A stretch of DNA of 64,000 nt. Origin: Cokeromyces recurvatus (Eukaryota > Mucoromycota > Mucoromycetes > Mucorales > Mucoraceae). Positions 1-11,275 of the stretch are shown in pieces. The first letter of the stretch is position 1, and each line of letters starts with the position of its first letter. Where the stretch lies: the NCBI RefSeq assembly GCF_025118155.1, contig NW_026251387.1, positions 434,001 to 498,000 on the forward strand. Direction: 5' to 3'. The notes beneath the pieces are model-generated. The model made no database searches, was not told the DNA's origin, and saw only the letters and a program-made list of their open reading frames with translations. Position numbers and translations under genes: made by a program.

Positions 1-244
1 TCTATTGAATATTTATTTAAAATAAACAAAAGGATTTTCTTGTCTACAGTATAATAATAATAATAATCCTAAGCAGCGTATTATGTAGGCCTTTTTATTT
101 TATTTTATTTTTTTCTCCTCAGTAAAAATTATGTGACTGAGTTTATAATCATTCTACACTTACTACGAAGGAAAAAAATAAAAAAATAAATGTCGTTTTT
201 TTTTTATTATAATTTAATCTTTTCAATTATTTACATTACTTGAC

Positions 245-929
245 ATGAGTTCAACTGTAGGCCGTAATAGTGTAAGATTTAGCTTATGAAAATATTTAAT
301 TAGAATTAGAACATTAAAATGGGGGAGCTTTTTTTTTTTTTCTACTAACATTTCTTTTTTTTTAATTAATGCATGCGATTAGATTCGTTTACCACCAGAA
401 GTAAATAGAGTCTTATTTGTCAGGTAAAAGCAAACTTAAAGACAATATCTTATTAGTACATAAAATTAAAATTTAGAATACTATAAATTAGAAATTTACC
501 GTTTAAAATTACAGCAGAAGAAATGTATGAAGTATTTGGTAAATATGGCCCCATTAGACAAATTAGAGTGTAAGTAGAACATCCTTGATATAGATCTAAA
601 TAATAATAAAACTAAACTAAAAATATAAAATGATTTATTTTAAACTTAGTGGCAATGCACCCGATACTCGTGGCACAGCATTTGTTGTATATGAAGACAT
701 TTTTGATGCTAAGAATGCTTGTGAACATTTGCAAGGCTTTAACATTCTTGGTCGTTATTTGATTGTGCTTTATTATCAACAAAATAAGATTACTAAAAAG
801 ATGAATTTACAAAAGAAGGAAGAAGAAATCAGAGAAATGAAAGCGTAAGTTTTAAGTTCTGAGTACATGTCATTGAATTAACTGATTACTTTTTTTGTTT
901 TCTTTGATAGTCGATATGGTGTTGATTAA
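245..929 (+). CDS. SF3B6: Splicing factor 3B subunit 6 (SF3b p14)
   Basis: Small RRM protein of the U2 snRNP SF3b complex; in the family it lies near the branch-point adenosine and binds SF3B1. Five exons: 245-271, 383-423, 492-569, 650-844, 911-929, giving 119 residues, close to the usual length of about 125. The first residues read MSSTVGRNS and join to the family signature IRLPPEVNR at the first junction. Later signatures are [20 protein letters not shown], then [16 protein letters not shown] and a VLYY strand (RNP motifs of the RRM). The start at 245 is chosen because it supplies a phase-0 exon ending in GT and directly precedes the conserved block. It ends RYGVD. Identification is firm; exon 1 is the least certain part. 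Confidence 0.93.
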
Positions 930-1220
930 GAAGTCTTGCTTTATAGTTATAATATACATATATATATATATACAATTTACATTTATATATCAATCGCATA
1001 ATCAACACGTTGAACTATGAATTATTTTATATGGAGAATACTATATTGTTATTTTAACACTTTGTATATAAAAGAGAGATGGTATTTTTATTTTTTTTTT
1101 AAATTAAAAACGGGCCGTTTTTAAATGTAACGAATAAAAAAATCTGTTATGTCTAATAATGTGAATGAATAATAATGCCTAGTGATATTAAATGTGCATA
1201 TCTTCATATTTGTCTCTATT

Positions 1221-2634
1221 ATGCTTTTCTTTACGTTTTCTATAGTCTTATTAGTAACAATCCTTTTCACTTTTGTTACAGGCTCTTCTATTACTCATAC
1301 AATACAGAAGCCTACAACAAAAGCATATCTTCGACATAGCTTTAATAGTTCTACAAAGCATTTAATTAATAAGATTATAAAAATAAAACAAACAGGATAT
1401 TTTAATAGCAGTGGTATATATATATGTATATAAGCCTGTGTAGTAAAGTAATATATATATACATATTGTTAGGATACTACGCAATTGTTCAAGTGGGTAA
1501 TCCTGCCCAATCATTCCGAGTCACGTTTGATACAGGAAGTTCTGATTTTTGGATTATATCTCATCATTGCCAAACAAGGGAATATTGTGCTAATCACCAT
1601 CAGTTTCGACCAGAGGAGTCAAAGTCCTATAGAGAATATTATAATCCTAAGATTGGCTCGTCTTTGTCCATTAAATATGGATCTGGAGAAGTTCAGGCAA
1701 AAGTTGGACGTGACACGATCCAAGTCAAAGGGACAACATTCGATGTGATACTTGAAGATCAATTGATTGCTGATGCATATCATCTATCACCTGAATTCAA
1801 GGATTTGCCCATTGATGGTATCCTAGGCTTAGGTCTACCAGCACTTAGTCGTTTGAAACCCTATAAAAGGACACTCGTGGAGAGTATGGTAGAGAAAGGG
1901 TTGATTGATAAGGCAATCTTTGGAATATATATTGAGGATATAAATGGGGAAATTCATTTTGGAGACACAGATTCTGACTATTACACTGAGCCTATATTGT
2001 ATGCTCCTGTTCTGAGTGATACATATTGGCTCACAGAAATGAATCAAGCCTCGTTTGGGAATCATTCTATAGGGCCTCGTAAGATTATTATAGACTCAGG
2101 TTAGCTTCATAATAATTATATGCATGTGTATATGATACGGTACAGTTAATTAATATGATTGATATATGTATATGCAAAACAAAACAAAAAAAGGTACATC
2201 CCTTTTAATAACTACAATAAAAGATGCTCAACAAATACATAGTAAAATCAAAGGTTCGAAAAGAAATGAAGATGGAACTTATCAAATCCCTTGTGTTTTA
2301 AAAAACAAATTACCAGATCTTGTGTTGACAATAAATGATCATATCATATTAACACTATCTTCTAAAGATTACGTGTTGGTACCTTTGTCCAATAATAAAA
2401 CTATGTGTATATCAGGGATACAAGGTAAAGACACCCATAAACTAGATCATTGGGTACTAGGAAATGTATTTATGAAGGCTTATTATACGGTAATCATAAA
2501 ATCATTTTGATATACGACTATTATTTATCATTCTAATTTTAATATATTTGTTCTCCTAAATTAAGGTATTTGATTTGGACCGTAAAAGACTTGGATTTGC
2601 TAAATCAACACAACAAGGTTCAAAGTTTAAGTAA
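1221..2634 (+). CDS. Secreted pepsin-like aspartic protease
   Basis: A1-family aspartic endopeptidase, probably extracellular. Exons 1221-1413, 1473-2099, 2194-2489, 2566-2634 give 394 residues, typical of fungal pepsins. It opens with a hydrophobic signal segment (about residues 1-20), followed by a basic propeptide. The first catalytic motif is DTGSSDFW. The second, DSGTS, is split by the intron at 2100-2193 and appears only after splicing. The flap region has IKYGSGEV, and GILGLGLP is also typical. Near the end, WVLGNVFMKAYYTVFDLDRK is the conserved pepsin C-terminal block, completed across the last intron. Only three cysteines are obvious in the main exon. The start at 1221 is the best signal-peptide start; an in-frame ATG lies upstream at 1182. 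Substrate unknown. Confidence 0.9.
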
Positions 2635-3128
2635 TAAAGCACTATGGATATAATAAATACATACATACATTTATGTATGCACACAGAATAAAAAAAAAAA
2701 AATAAAGTTTCATTTTATTATCTGCTGCTGCAACTTACCACTGCTTCGAGAATTTGATTCCCCGACCATTGATGATTGGATAAAAAAGATGAAATGAGTT
2801 AGAGGATACCAGAAGACTGTAAGATATGTTAAATTATTTAGGACAATAGGCAATATACTCCCCCTTTCTTAACCGAACGTTGTCACTATATTAGGTATTT
2901 ACTTTTTTTTTCTGAAATAAAAAGAGAATTAAAAGCAAAAGGATCCATCACCATACAAAGATTGATATAAACGATAAAAAGAAAACGAATTAAAGAAATG
3001 GATGGATGGATGGATAAATATAGATAAATTGAACTAACTATTTTTTTTTTTTTTTTCATTTTAATTCAACTTCAAATTAACTTCATTAATTTTGGCAATT
3101 TAATTATCATTCAAACGAACTCAACAGA
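2635..3128. other. Intergenic spacer
   Basis: 3' flank of the aspartic protease and promoter of eL34. Contains A12 near 2690, GGAT repeats at 2999-3013 and a T18 run before eL34. No gene is supported. Confidence 0.5.
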
Positions 3129-3653
3129 ATGGCTCAAAGACTTACTTATCGTCGTCGTTGTTCTTACAACACTCGTTCCAACCGTGTCAGAGCCGTAAAG
3201 ACTCCTGGTAAATGTTGATTTCACATTCTTGTTTCACACTGAAGAAGAAACATTTAAATTCAATTTTCTTACACTTGTCCAATATATTTTCTTTTTTAGG
3301 CGGAAAGCTCGTTTTCCAATATCAAAAGAAGCCTGTCAAGGCTCCTCGTTGTGGTGATTGCGGTGAAACCCTCGCTGGTGTAAGTTTATTAAAACAAAAA
3401 AAAAGAGAGAGAAAAAGAGAGAAAAAGAAAGAAAAAAGGAGTAATTGAAAAGATTATTAATTTAAATACCATGAATTATTAGATCAAGGCCCTCCGCCCT
3501 CGTGAATTCGCCACTGTCTCCAAGACTCAAAAGCATGTTAGCCGTGCCTATGGTGGTTCTCGCTGTGGTCAATGTGTTAGAAACCGCATTGTTCGTGCTT
3601 TCTTGATTGAAGAACAAAAGATTGTCAAGAGAGTTCTCAAGGCCCAAAAATAA
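3129..3653 (+). CDS. RPL34: 60S ribosomal protein L34 (eL34)
   Basis: Structural protein of the large ribosomal subunit. Exons 3129-3207, 3300-3379 and 3483-3653 give 109 residues, the usual eL34 size. The protein begins [19 protein letters not shown], has the paired CGDCG / CGQC zinc-binding cysteines expected for eL34, and ends in a basic helix ([11 protein letters not shown]). Introns are short and GT-AG. A T-rich tract at about 3040-3057 precedes the start, as often seen for fungal ribosomal protein genes. Identification is certain. Confidence 0.97.
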
Positions 3654-4543
3654 ATAATCTAATATAGTTGATTTTCATTATAATTAAAATGCATTGAATT
3701 ATTTCGACAGACTTTATTCGATTCAAAACTGACATGTTTTCTTGTATGGATGTTGTTAATTTTCATGTCAAATTCAAAAAAAAAAGAGGATATGAAGGGC
3801 TGATTTATGAAAATTATTCATGTGTTTGTGTTTGAGTAGCTATTTTAATAATCTTTATTCATTCGGACTATATATAAATGCTGCATTTGTATAAATTGCA
3901 TCTTTTTTTTTTTCCTCTATAATAAGACTTTAAGTTTATTTTATTGATACTACAATGGTTATCCTTTTGAGTTTGCAAGTTTTTGTTTTTTTTTTTTGAA
4001 GATGCTTAATAAATCTTGAGATATTCCTTCCCTCCTTTTTAAAAAAAAAAGTAAAGAATATTGAGCATAGCTTATTAGGTCTTTTTCTCTAATTATTTTA
4101 AATACTTTAGTTACTCTATCTTGTACTATTGCACTCTTTGCAAGTTTATCGCTACGAAAAAGCAGTCTTTATTTTGGATCAGCGTTCTTTGATCGACTTT
4201 TAAAAAGAGGAAAATAAGGTGGTAAAAAAAAAAAAAATCGTACTTGTAACCTCTTTGATAAATGTATTCTTTCAACAAATCATAACGATGTAATAGTCTT
4301 GCATATCCCAGTATTCCTTTCGGGAAGTCATCCCGCTAAAGCAGCTCTCCGCTTACATCCTGTAGGCCATCGCTTTTTTTTTTTTTTTCTCACGCTTCAT
4401 TATTTGTAAATCATCATTGCAGTAAGAAAATTATATAAATATAAGCGAACAAAATGCGGTTTTTTTTTTGTTTTTTATAGCATATACATATATACTCCTT
4501 CTTCTTTTTTTTTTAATAAATAAATAAAATAAAATAAATAAAA
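3654..4543. other. Intergenic region with a possible small RNA
   Basis: Between eL34 and the TTC36-like gene. Mostly T/A-rich with many T runs. The stretch 4300-4372 is GC-richer than the surroundings and precedes a T16 run (see ncRNA entry). Confidence 0.5.
4300..4372 (+). ncRNA. Candidate structured small RNA, T-run terminated
   Basis: This 73-bp stretch is about 48 percent GC in DNA that is otherwise under 30 percent. It can form CTTTCGGG paired with CCCG(CT)AAAG around a 7-nt loop, and it is followed immediately by T16, compatible with Pol III termination on the plus strand. An A13 run at about 4225-4237 would serve the same role for a minus-strand transcript, so the strand is uncertain. 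No known family is recognised; it faintly recalls part of 5S rRNA in reverse. Weak call. Confidence 0.25.
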
Positions 4544-5346
4544 ATGTCTGTTTCCGATGATGCTATTCTTGAATTCATGTTTAATCCTGGTATAAAGCGT
4601 CTTTTCTTTTTTTTTTTTTATCGTTTCCTGTAGTAAGAAAATTAAATTGTATTTTTTTTTTTCATGTTAGAAAGTCAAGGTTTACCACTTGATATTATCA
4701 CCAATACTGTAAACACATCACCAAGTATGGGAATTATACATTACCATGCATATATGAAGCTATATAATTAACCATAAAAAAAAAGAATATAGTATATCTC
4801 CAGAAGTAGAAGAGAAACTAAAAGCAATGGAAAAGGAGGCCGTAGAGTTGATAGAAGCAAATCAAGAGAATATGAACAAGTCGTTAAAGATTTTAAATGA
4901 ATGTATCAAAATGGATAATAAATATGCTTCAGCGTACAATAATAGGTAATTTATAAAGAAAAGGAAAAACGCTTAAAAGGAGAAGAAAGTATTGAAGCCT
5001 TTTTCTATGTGTCTCTATTTCTTTCAGAGCACAAATTTATAGATTAAAAAATGAACTTGATAAAGCCTTGGAGGATTTAAATCTCGTTATCGATGATTTA
5101 GGAGAAGGTCAACCCAAGATTTTAAGACAGGCTTATACTCAACGTGCAATCATGAAACGTCAACAAGGAGATATGATAGGCTCTAGAAAGGATTTTGAAA
5201 TGGGAGCTAAATTGGGTAACCCTATTGCCCGTAATATTACAGTCAATGATAATCCTTACGCAAAAATGTGTAATCAAGTTATGTTGGAAGTAATGAGTCG
5301 TGAAAGAACAAAAGGTGTTAATAAAGATAATAATGATAAAGAATAA
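4544..5346 (+). CDS. TTC36: TTC36-like tetratricopeptide repeat protein
   Basis: Exons 4544-4589, 4671-4724, 4804-4945 and 5028-5346 give 186 residues, the same size as animal TTC36. Family landmarks are the N-terminal AILEFMFNPG block, SAYNNRAQIYRLKNELDKAL in the TPR region, then QRAIMKRQQGDMIGSRKDFE and the C-terminal NPYAKMCNQVMLEVM motif specific to this family. TPRs usually act as protein-protein (often Hsp70/Hsp90) docking modules; the exact role is not established here. The third exon's acceptor is the CAG ending at 4803, because the TAG at 4789 would lead into a stop. Identification rests on clear motif order. Confidence 0.85.
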
Positions 5347-5430
5347 TCCTGTATCATACATATTAAAACATACAACAAACAAGCTAAATCAAATTTTTAT
5401 TATTATTATTATTTTTTTTTTTAAAAAAAA

Positions 5431-7810
5431 TTATGGGTTTAAATAGGCCCTCAGTTCCTCAAGCTCAGCTTGAAGTTTAAGACGCTCAATGCGTTCATCT
5501 TCTAATCTTTTTTCAAATTCTTTACGGATTTTTTCAGTTTCTACTTTAATAATTTGTCGAATCTTGGCATCCATTGGATCCATATCAGTCACTGTGGGTA
5601 CAGCAGGTGGTGCAATTGAAGGATGAGGTGGTCTCTTTCTTTCATTTATATTTGCATTAATAGAAATGTCTGGAACAGGAGGCATTGATCTTTTAGGTGG
5701 AAGAGGAAGGGTAGTCTCGTTATTCAGACTACTCTTTCTGCTATCCTCTAAACTATCATTTATCGAAACAGGTCGACTCGATGGTGATTGAGAAGGAGAA
5801 GCTATATTATTATCATGGCTATTGCTATTAATGGATTTATTAGCAAAATTAATTTTAGGAGGTTTAGCCATTGAATGTGTTGGAAGATGAGATGCAGTAG
5901 GTGAAGTGACAGATTCGAGATTTCTACTTCGAGAGGAGCGACTAGGAGGGGATACTATAGTTTCATTAGAGTTGCTTGTCGAGATAGGATTAGGAAGAAT
6001 TCTAGTAGGACGATCATATATAGGTGATAATGGTGGTAAATCAGGAGATACAAGAGGAATAGAGGGGACATGCCGATGATTTATATCAACAGTTGGAGGA
6101 GAAATAATCGAACTAGTACGGCGTACAGTAGATGGAACAGTAGGTGGCATAGTCGTGGGTCGAGGAGGAGGTAAAGTAACAGGACGAGGAGGAGGAGGAG
6201 ATGCTATTGTAGTTGAATGAGAAGAACTGCTATTTTGATTATCACGATTTGTCAATAAAGAAGTAGGGCGAGTTGTAATTGGTACAGGAGGAGGACGTCC
6301 CATTCCTTTACTATTGTCCATAGTATTGATAGAGGCAGTTGTTGATGTTTCTGACTTTACAGTAGCAGGTCTTGCACGTACTGGTCTTTGTGGTGGCTTC
6401 TCATCATCTAGAATTTGAACAAAATTTGAAGGGAAAATACCTGTAATTCCACTTTCATTTACACCTTTCCACCAACCATTATCTTCTAATTTATCAATAA
6501 TTGTAATATATTCACCTCTCATAAGCTTAAGTTCATCTAAATATCATAAATAAATAAATAAGAATTTTTGTTTTATTTATTTTTATTTTATACCTTCATG
6601 CTCAGGCTTATAATCATGAATAGCCATTGCTTTTAGCGTCAAATTATCTATAATTAGGATAAGTAAAATAAAAAAAAATCAATAATAATAAAAAAAAAGG
6701 GGGATGAGTTACTTTTGTTAACAGCATTTGTATTATTTGAAGACTGATCATTCACTTTAGCTGCAAGTGAAGAATGAGGCTTCGTTGGAATAGATGGCGC
6801 CTATAAGTATGTTAGATAAATAATTCAAATAAATAAATAGAATTATTTACCTTATCATGCTGATTAACAGAATTACTTGAGGTAGGTCTTTCATTTAAAG
6901 AGCCTCTATTACTACTTGTTGAATGTCTTTTTAAAGGAAGTCCACCAGCTAAAATACTCCCTATACCACCTTGTTTTACTCCATATGCAGCTAATTTAAA
7001 TCCATCTTTTTATATAAATGCGTATGTGTGTTTATTATTAGTAGAATTAACTTTAAATAGATATTCAAATATAGGTTACTTACGCTTAGTTTTATTTTCT
7101 TCATCACCTGGATGGCTATTTTCTTCTACAAATTCCACGTGCTACAAAAAAAAAAAAAATAGATACATATCAATGAGCTTAGATGTGAAAATACCATGAA
7201 TAATATACATACATTGGCTGGAAAAATACCAATCTTTCCGTTCAAGTTCCCTTTCCACCAACCTTCTGCAATGTTCTGGTCTAATACAGTAATGACTCTA
7301 TCCCTTTCTAAAGATAGTTCATCTTGTGCTTGTGCAGTATAATCTCGAGTAACAACAGCCAATTTCATGCCTTTGTCTAGGTTTGAAATATGTTAACCGA
7401 TTAAATAGTTCATTTGTCTATATTTATTTATTTTATTTTTTTTACCTTCAGTAGGTATTTTTTCAATAAACTAACATAAAATCCAACAAAAAAATAAATA
7501 AATAAGAAACCACTAAAAAAAAACATATGCATAATAAAGATTAAGAAGAAGAAGAAGAAAAAAAAACTTACGTTGCTTGGTACTAAACCTCTTTCTTTAC
7601 TACCGAATCGTTCTGCTAACCACCAGTCAGGACTATCCTTATTTGTAATACGAATTGTTTCGCCTACTTTAAGGGATAATTCATCGTCTTTATCTGTATC
7701 ATAGTCGAACAATACTTTATATAAAGCTATATATTTACATGCAAATATATAAATTATAAGTAAATGTGTGTATAAATTGTATGTTTATGCAAGTTGAATT
7801 TACATGTCAT
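5431..7810 (-). CDS. Three-SH3 adaptor, CIN85/CD2AP-like
   Basis: Nine exons (transcript order 7810-7804, 7726-7572, 7470-7446, 7376-7213, 7141-7084, 7005-6851, 6800-6713, 6647-6594, 6536-5431) give 603 residues. Three SH3 domains follow in order: residues about 3-60 (ALYDY-type start, DDELSL, DWWLAE, GLVPSNF), about 65-125 (DELSLERDR, GWWKG, GIFPAN), and about 220-285 (AIHDYKPEHEDEL, GWWKG, GIFPSNF). Then comes a long Pro/Ser-rich linker with many PPxxP stretches and a terminal Arg/Glu-rich coiled coil. This is the architecture of CIN85/CD2AP endocytic-actin adaptors. Function by analogy: scaffold linking endocytosis, ubiquitin ligases and actin. The 7-nt first exon (ATGACAT) is an inference that restores frame; the rest is well supported. 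Confidence 0.8.
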
Positions 7811-8889
7811 TTAATGTCAAATAGGATTGAATTAAAAGAAAAAGAGAAAATAAAATAAAATAAAAATATGTTGATATTAAAGCGAAAGTTTTTTCTTTTT
7901 TTTATTTGCAGAAAAAAAAGTATTTTTCGGGATAAAAAAAACCGAATCACTTTATTATTGACATGATTTCTTCTATGATTAAAAGCAGTAATAGAATTGA
8001 CCTTTACAAAAAATATTTTTACATGTATTCCACAAAGACTGCATGAAGAAATAAGTTAATAATTTACACTTGCACTTATTGTTCTTTCCTTATATTCAAA
8101 GTATTCTATACAATCAGGCTTATGGGTTTTGTGGGTTTAGAAAAAAAAAAATAATAATTGTTAATTGGCGGAAAGTAATTGTCAGTTACTTGATTATTTA
8201 GACACTCAAATATATACTATTTTTTTTTCTTCTTCTTCCCTTCTACATCTTCCCTCTAAAGAAGATAATATCTGTCAAAACGTTTTTATAATTAATTTGA
8301 TTCGCTAACTTATAAAAAGTAGATAAAATGATCATATGTTCGTATTAGAGTGTCTCGGTCAAATTCTAATAGAAATTCTTTCGTCAATAAATAAAATTCA
8401 TTAGTGGTCGGTTTGCATCGAATTAATTGTCGGTTAAATTCAGAAGTAAGTGTTGATTTAAGTCAGAGTAATTTGTCGTAAAAAATGTAGTGTTTATTTC
8501 GTCAAAATGGGATTCTATTAGAGCAATTTACTACTTGACGTCTGAAATAACTAGCAAATCCATGAAGATCACTAATGAGAATGTCAGCAGCAATTCTGGG
8601 TAATAAATTCTCTTCAGCCATTATTCAATGATATTTTCATCTCCCGCCCCTCCCCTCCTTCACTATAGTCTGTCACTGTTTTAAGTCTTATCTACCATTT
8701 TGTTCATGCATAATATTTCGTTTGGCGTACCTCTTTTTTGTTTATTTTGAAACACTTTAAACTTTCACGTGTTGTTGATTAATTTATTAACTTTTTATAA
8801 TGACGATAGGGAGTTTACCATGACACCTTTTTCACTCTTTTATTTCTTGTTACATATCACCATGAAGCTGCGTCAAATAGAATAAATTT

Positions 8890-8922
<33 letters not shown>

Positions 8923-9245
8923 ATACTGCTTGTTTATGAAAATAGTACTTGCTTAGAGCTATCAAGAACAAGAACATGGCTTTAGTTAAGAAAGCTGAGG
9001 AAAAAAGTAGGCCAGTAAAAAATTAATATATTTCATGGAGAATGACTTGTTTTAATCTTAATTCGACTATACCCAAGAAACACAATAAAAAATAAACTGA
9101 TCTTTTCTTGTTGTTGTTTGTTCCCTTTTTCTTACTATGTATTTATTTGACAGATACGGTAGTGATGATAAGTGTATAATAGAAAACGTATATATGTTGT
9201 GGCTATATGAGAATATAGTATAGCTTCTTTGGTATTATTATAGTC

Positions 9246-9531
9246 TCAATTGAGAGTTAATCAATATCTCCCTTATAATAGAAGTAATTGAGGAATCAAC
9301 TTCCTCTTCGTTTTCCAAAAATTCTCTCCTTATTTTAGGACTGATAAGCAACGTTTTTTCAGGTTTAACAGTTCATCCAAAATGAGGCCATATTTTAACT
9401 ATTGAGTTGGTATTTCTACGGTCGAAGCTTAAGATATTTTCATGTCATTGTCTAATGAAAGATATGTTTGTTGATACTAACACGTTATCATTGAGGACTG
9501 GTGTCAACAGGAGGCATAACTTTAAAGTCTT
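9246..9531 (-). pseudogene. Decayed coding relic, unidentified
   Basis: Read on the minus strand in one frame, this stretch gives about 95 codons with two stops, a protein-like composition and an acidic tail (for example KIRREFLENEEEVDSSITSI). Local base composition is richer in GC than the flanks. I do not recognise the family. It may be a dead transposon fragment or an old gene copy; the claim that it once coded is an inference from the long semi-open frame. Confidence 0.3.
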
Positions 9532-9742
9532 TTTTCTAAATGAGCTTTAACTTACAAAACAAATTCATTTAATCAAACGTGTTATGATGAGTAATGTAGT
9601 CTAAAGAAGAGTTCCAAAAAAACAAAAAAAAGATAAGTTTTACCCAGATAAAACAGTTATTTATAAAGTAAGATGATTATTAAAACTAATTTACATTTTA
9701 AAATCCTCCTAGTTCCCAAAGTAACCCTGGTTATTACTTTTG

Positions 9743-10057
9743 ATTAGCAAAGCTAACCATGAGAAGGTAGATGTTTATCTATCCCCTAAAAATAAATCCT
9801 CCCCTACAGAACCTTATCAACAAAATGATGTTGGGTGGTGATCATCACCTCACGTAAGTAAAACAACTATGGCAAGCCATTCTACCCATGATGCTGGGGC
9901 TTGTACTGTCCTCACTAACATAGGCTCTAAAGCTCACTTTTGCAAGGTAACTTCCAGATCATGTTATCAAGCTCACACTATAGTCTCTATTCTAAGACGA
10001 GCGTTACTCCGTAAAAAGAACACATTTGTAAAGACCTCTTTTATAGTAAGAAAAGGA
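9743..10057 (+). pseudogene. Decayed coding relic, unidentified
   Basis: In one plus-strand frame the sequence reads about 105 codons with a single TGA in the middle (…NDVGW stop SSPHVSKTT…). It is followed by an 83-codon open stretch starting at 9869 that is unusually rich in Cys, His and Thr for this AT-rich region. It is not a recognised family. It lies about 200 bp from another relic on the opposite strand, which suggests a degraded mobile element rather than a single-copy gene. Confidence 0.28.
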
Positions 10058-10854
10058 GGAAAAAAAAAGGAAGGGGTTTTTCCCTTTTTATTTTACAAAA
10101 AATGGCTTATCACTGTCTAGTAGTTTTCATTTTTTTGCTAATGGAGTATTCAGTCTCACTCATTTATTTTGTTTATAATGTGATAATAGCTTTAATTCTG
10201 ATACAGCAGTTTACAAAAAAAAAAGGAGATGCTTTAGAAAAGAATTTGAATCATATACAGAGAAATAAAATACTGCATAGATAAAGAATAACTACTTGTG
10301 TAAACTGATTCCAATTGAGCAATATTATGCTATAATAAATAAGAAAGATGAAAAAGTTATCGATGGATGATTGAAGAAATTATATCTTCTAGGATTGCTG
10401 ATATTCCCATTAGTAATGATCTTTGTAAATTCGTTAGCCATTCCAAGTTTCAAATAAGCAAGCCCTTTTATTGTTATTATTATTATTATTATTATTGACT
10501 AATTTAAAATCTTCTATTCAATAGGTTGTATATAATATCTAATTAAATATTATATTATTAAGATAATAGTGAGGGGAGTATTGCAATATGGAAATAAGAG
10601 TAATAACCTGAAGATAAATATTAAATTATGACTATTTTAATTATGTATGTGTTTTTTTTAATATATGAAATATAAGGATATTATGCACGAGGGAGTTTTT
10701 TTTTTTTTTTGTTGACGTGTATAATATACTCATGTAACATTACTTATATGTACAAATATGTGTATGTTTTCTTTTGCTTGCCCCTGGTTTTGATCATTTC
10801 TCTCTTTTTATTTATTTATTTTGTTTGCTTCAAATATCAAAAAAAAAAAAAAAA

Positions 10855-11244
10855 ATGGAGTCAATACCTTTTGATATTGTTCATTGTTCTTCATTTGAGT
10901 CAGGTTATGAACCTGAACAATTAATTTTAACACAAGAAGAAGGACAACCAAAATTATTATTTCAAGATATAGGTGAAAGAAAAGGATGGCAAACTAAAAA
11001 GTAACAGATTGAAATATATACAATATAATATAACATTAATTAAATACATTTTAGGTATACAGAATACCCGCAAGACTTAATTTTACAACTACAATCAGGC
11101 TTGTGCCATCTTTCAAAAGTGGAAATTTTATCTCATCATTATAAAATAGCTTCTCAAATAGAGTTATATACTGGTATCACCAAAGATCAAGAAGAAGATT
11201 CAACTTTTATACAATTTACAAGACTAGGGTACTTAATAACGCTT

Positions 11245-11275
<31 letters not shown>

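Larger units (their letters stand above)
7811..10854. other. Gene-poor 3-kb interval with coding relics
   Basis: No intact gene is supported here. It holds a 30-A run at 8892-8921 and T-rich stretches. Two stretches read like degraded protein: minus strand 9531-9246 (about 95 codons, two in-frame stops) and plus strand 9743-10057 (about 105 codons, one in-frame stop). An AT-rich tail follows with (TTA)n at about 10474-10495. The final 150 bp would be the promoter and 5' leader of the CEP104 gene. Confidence 0.5.

Noticed and set aside
2725..2775. Minus-strand mini exon MVGESNSRSS followed by GTAAGT
   Set aside because: A single short ORF with a donor-like site, but no acceptor or continuing coding sequence downstream; it would run into the aspartic protease 3' end.
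2740..2790. Sequence resembling a tRNA T-arm (TTTGATTCCCCGACC)
   Set aside because: No acceptor stem or anticodon arm can be built around it.
10102..10284. 60-codon hydrophobic ORF
   Set aside because: Composition-driven Phe/Leu/Ile run in AT-rich DNA with no start context or conserved motif.
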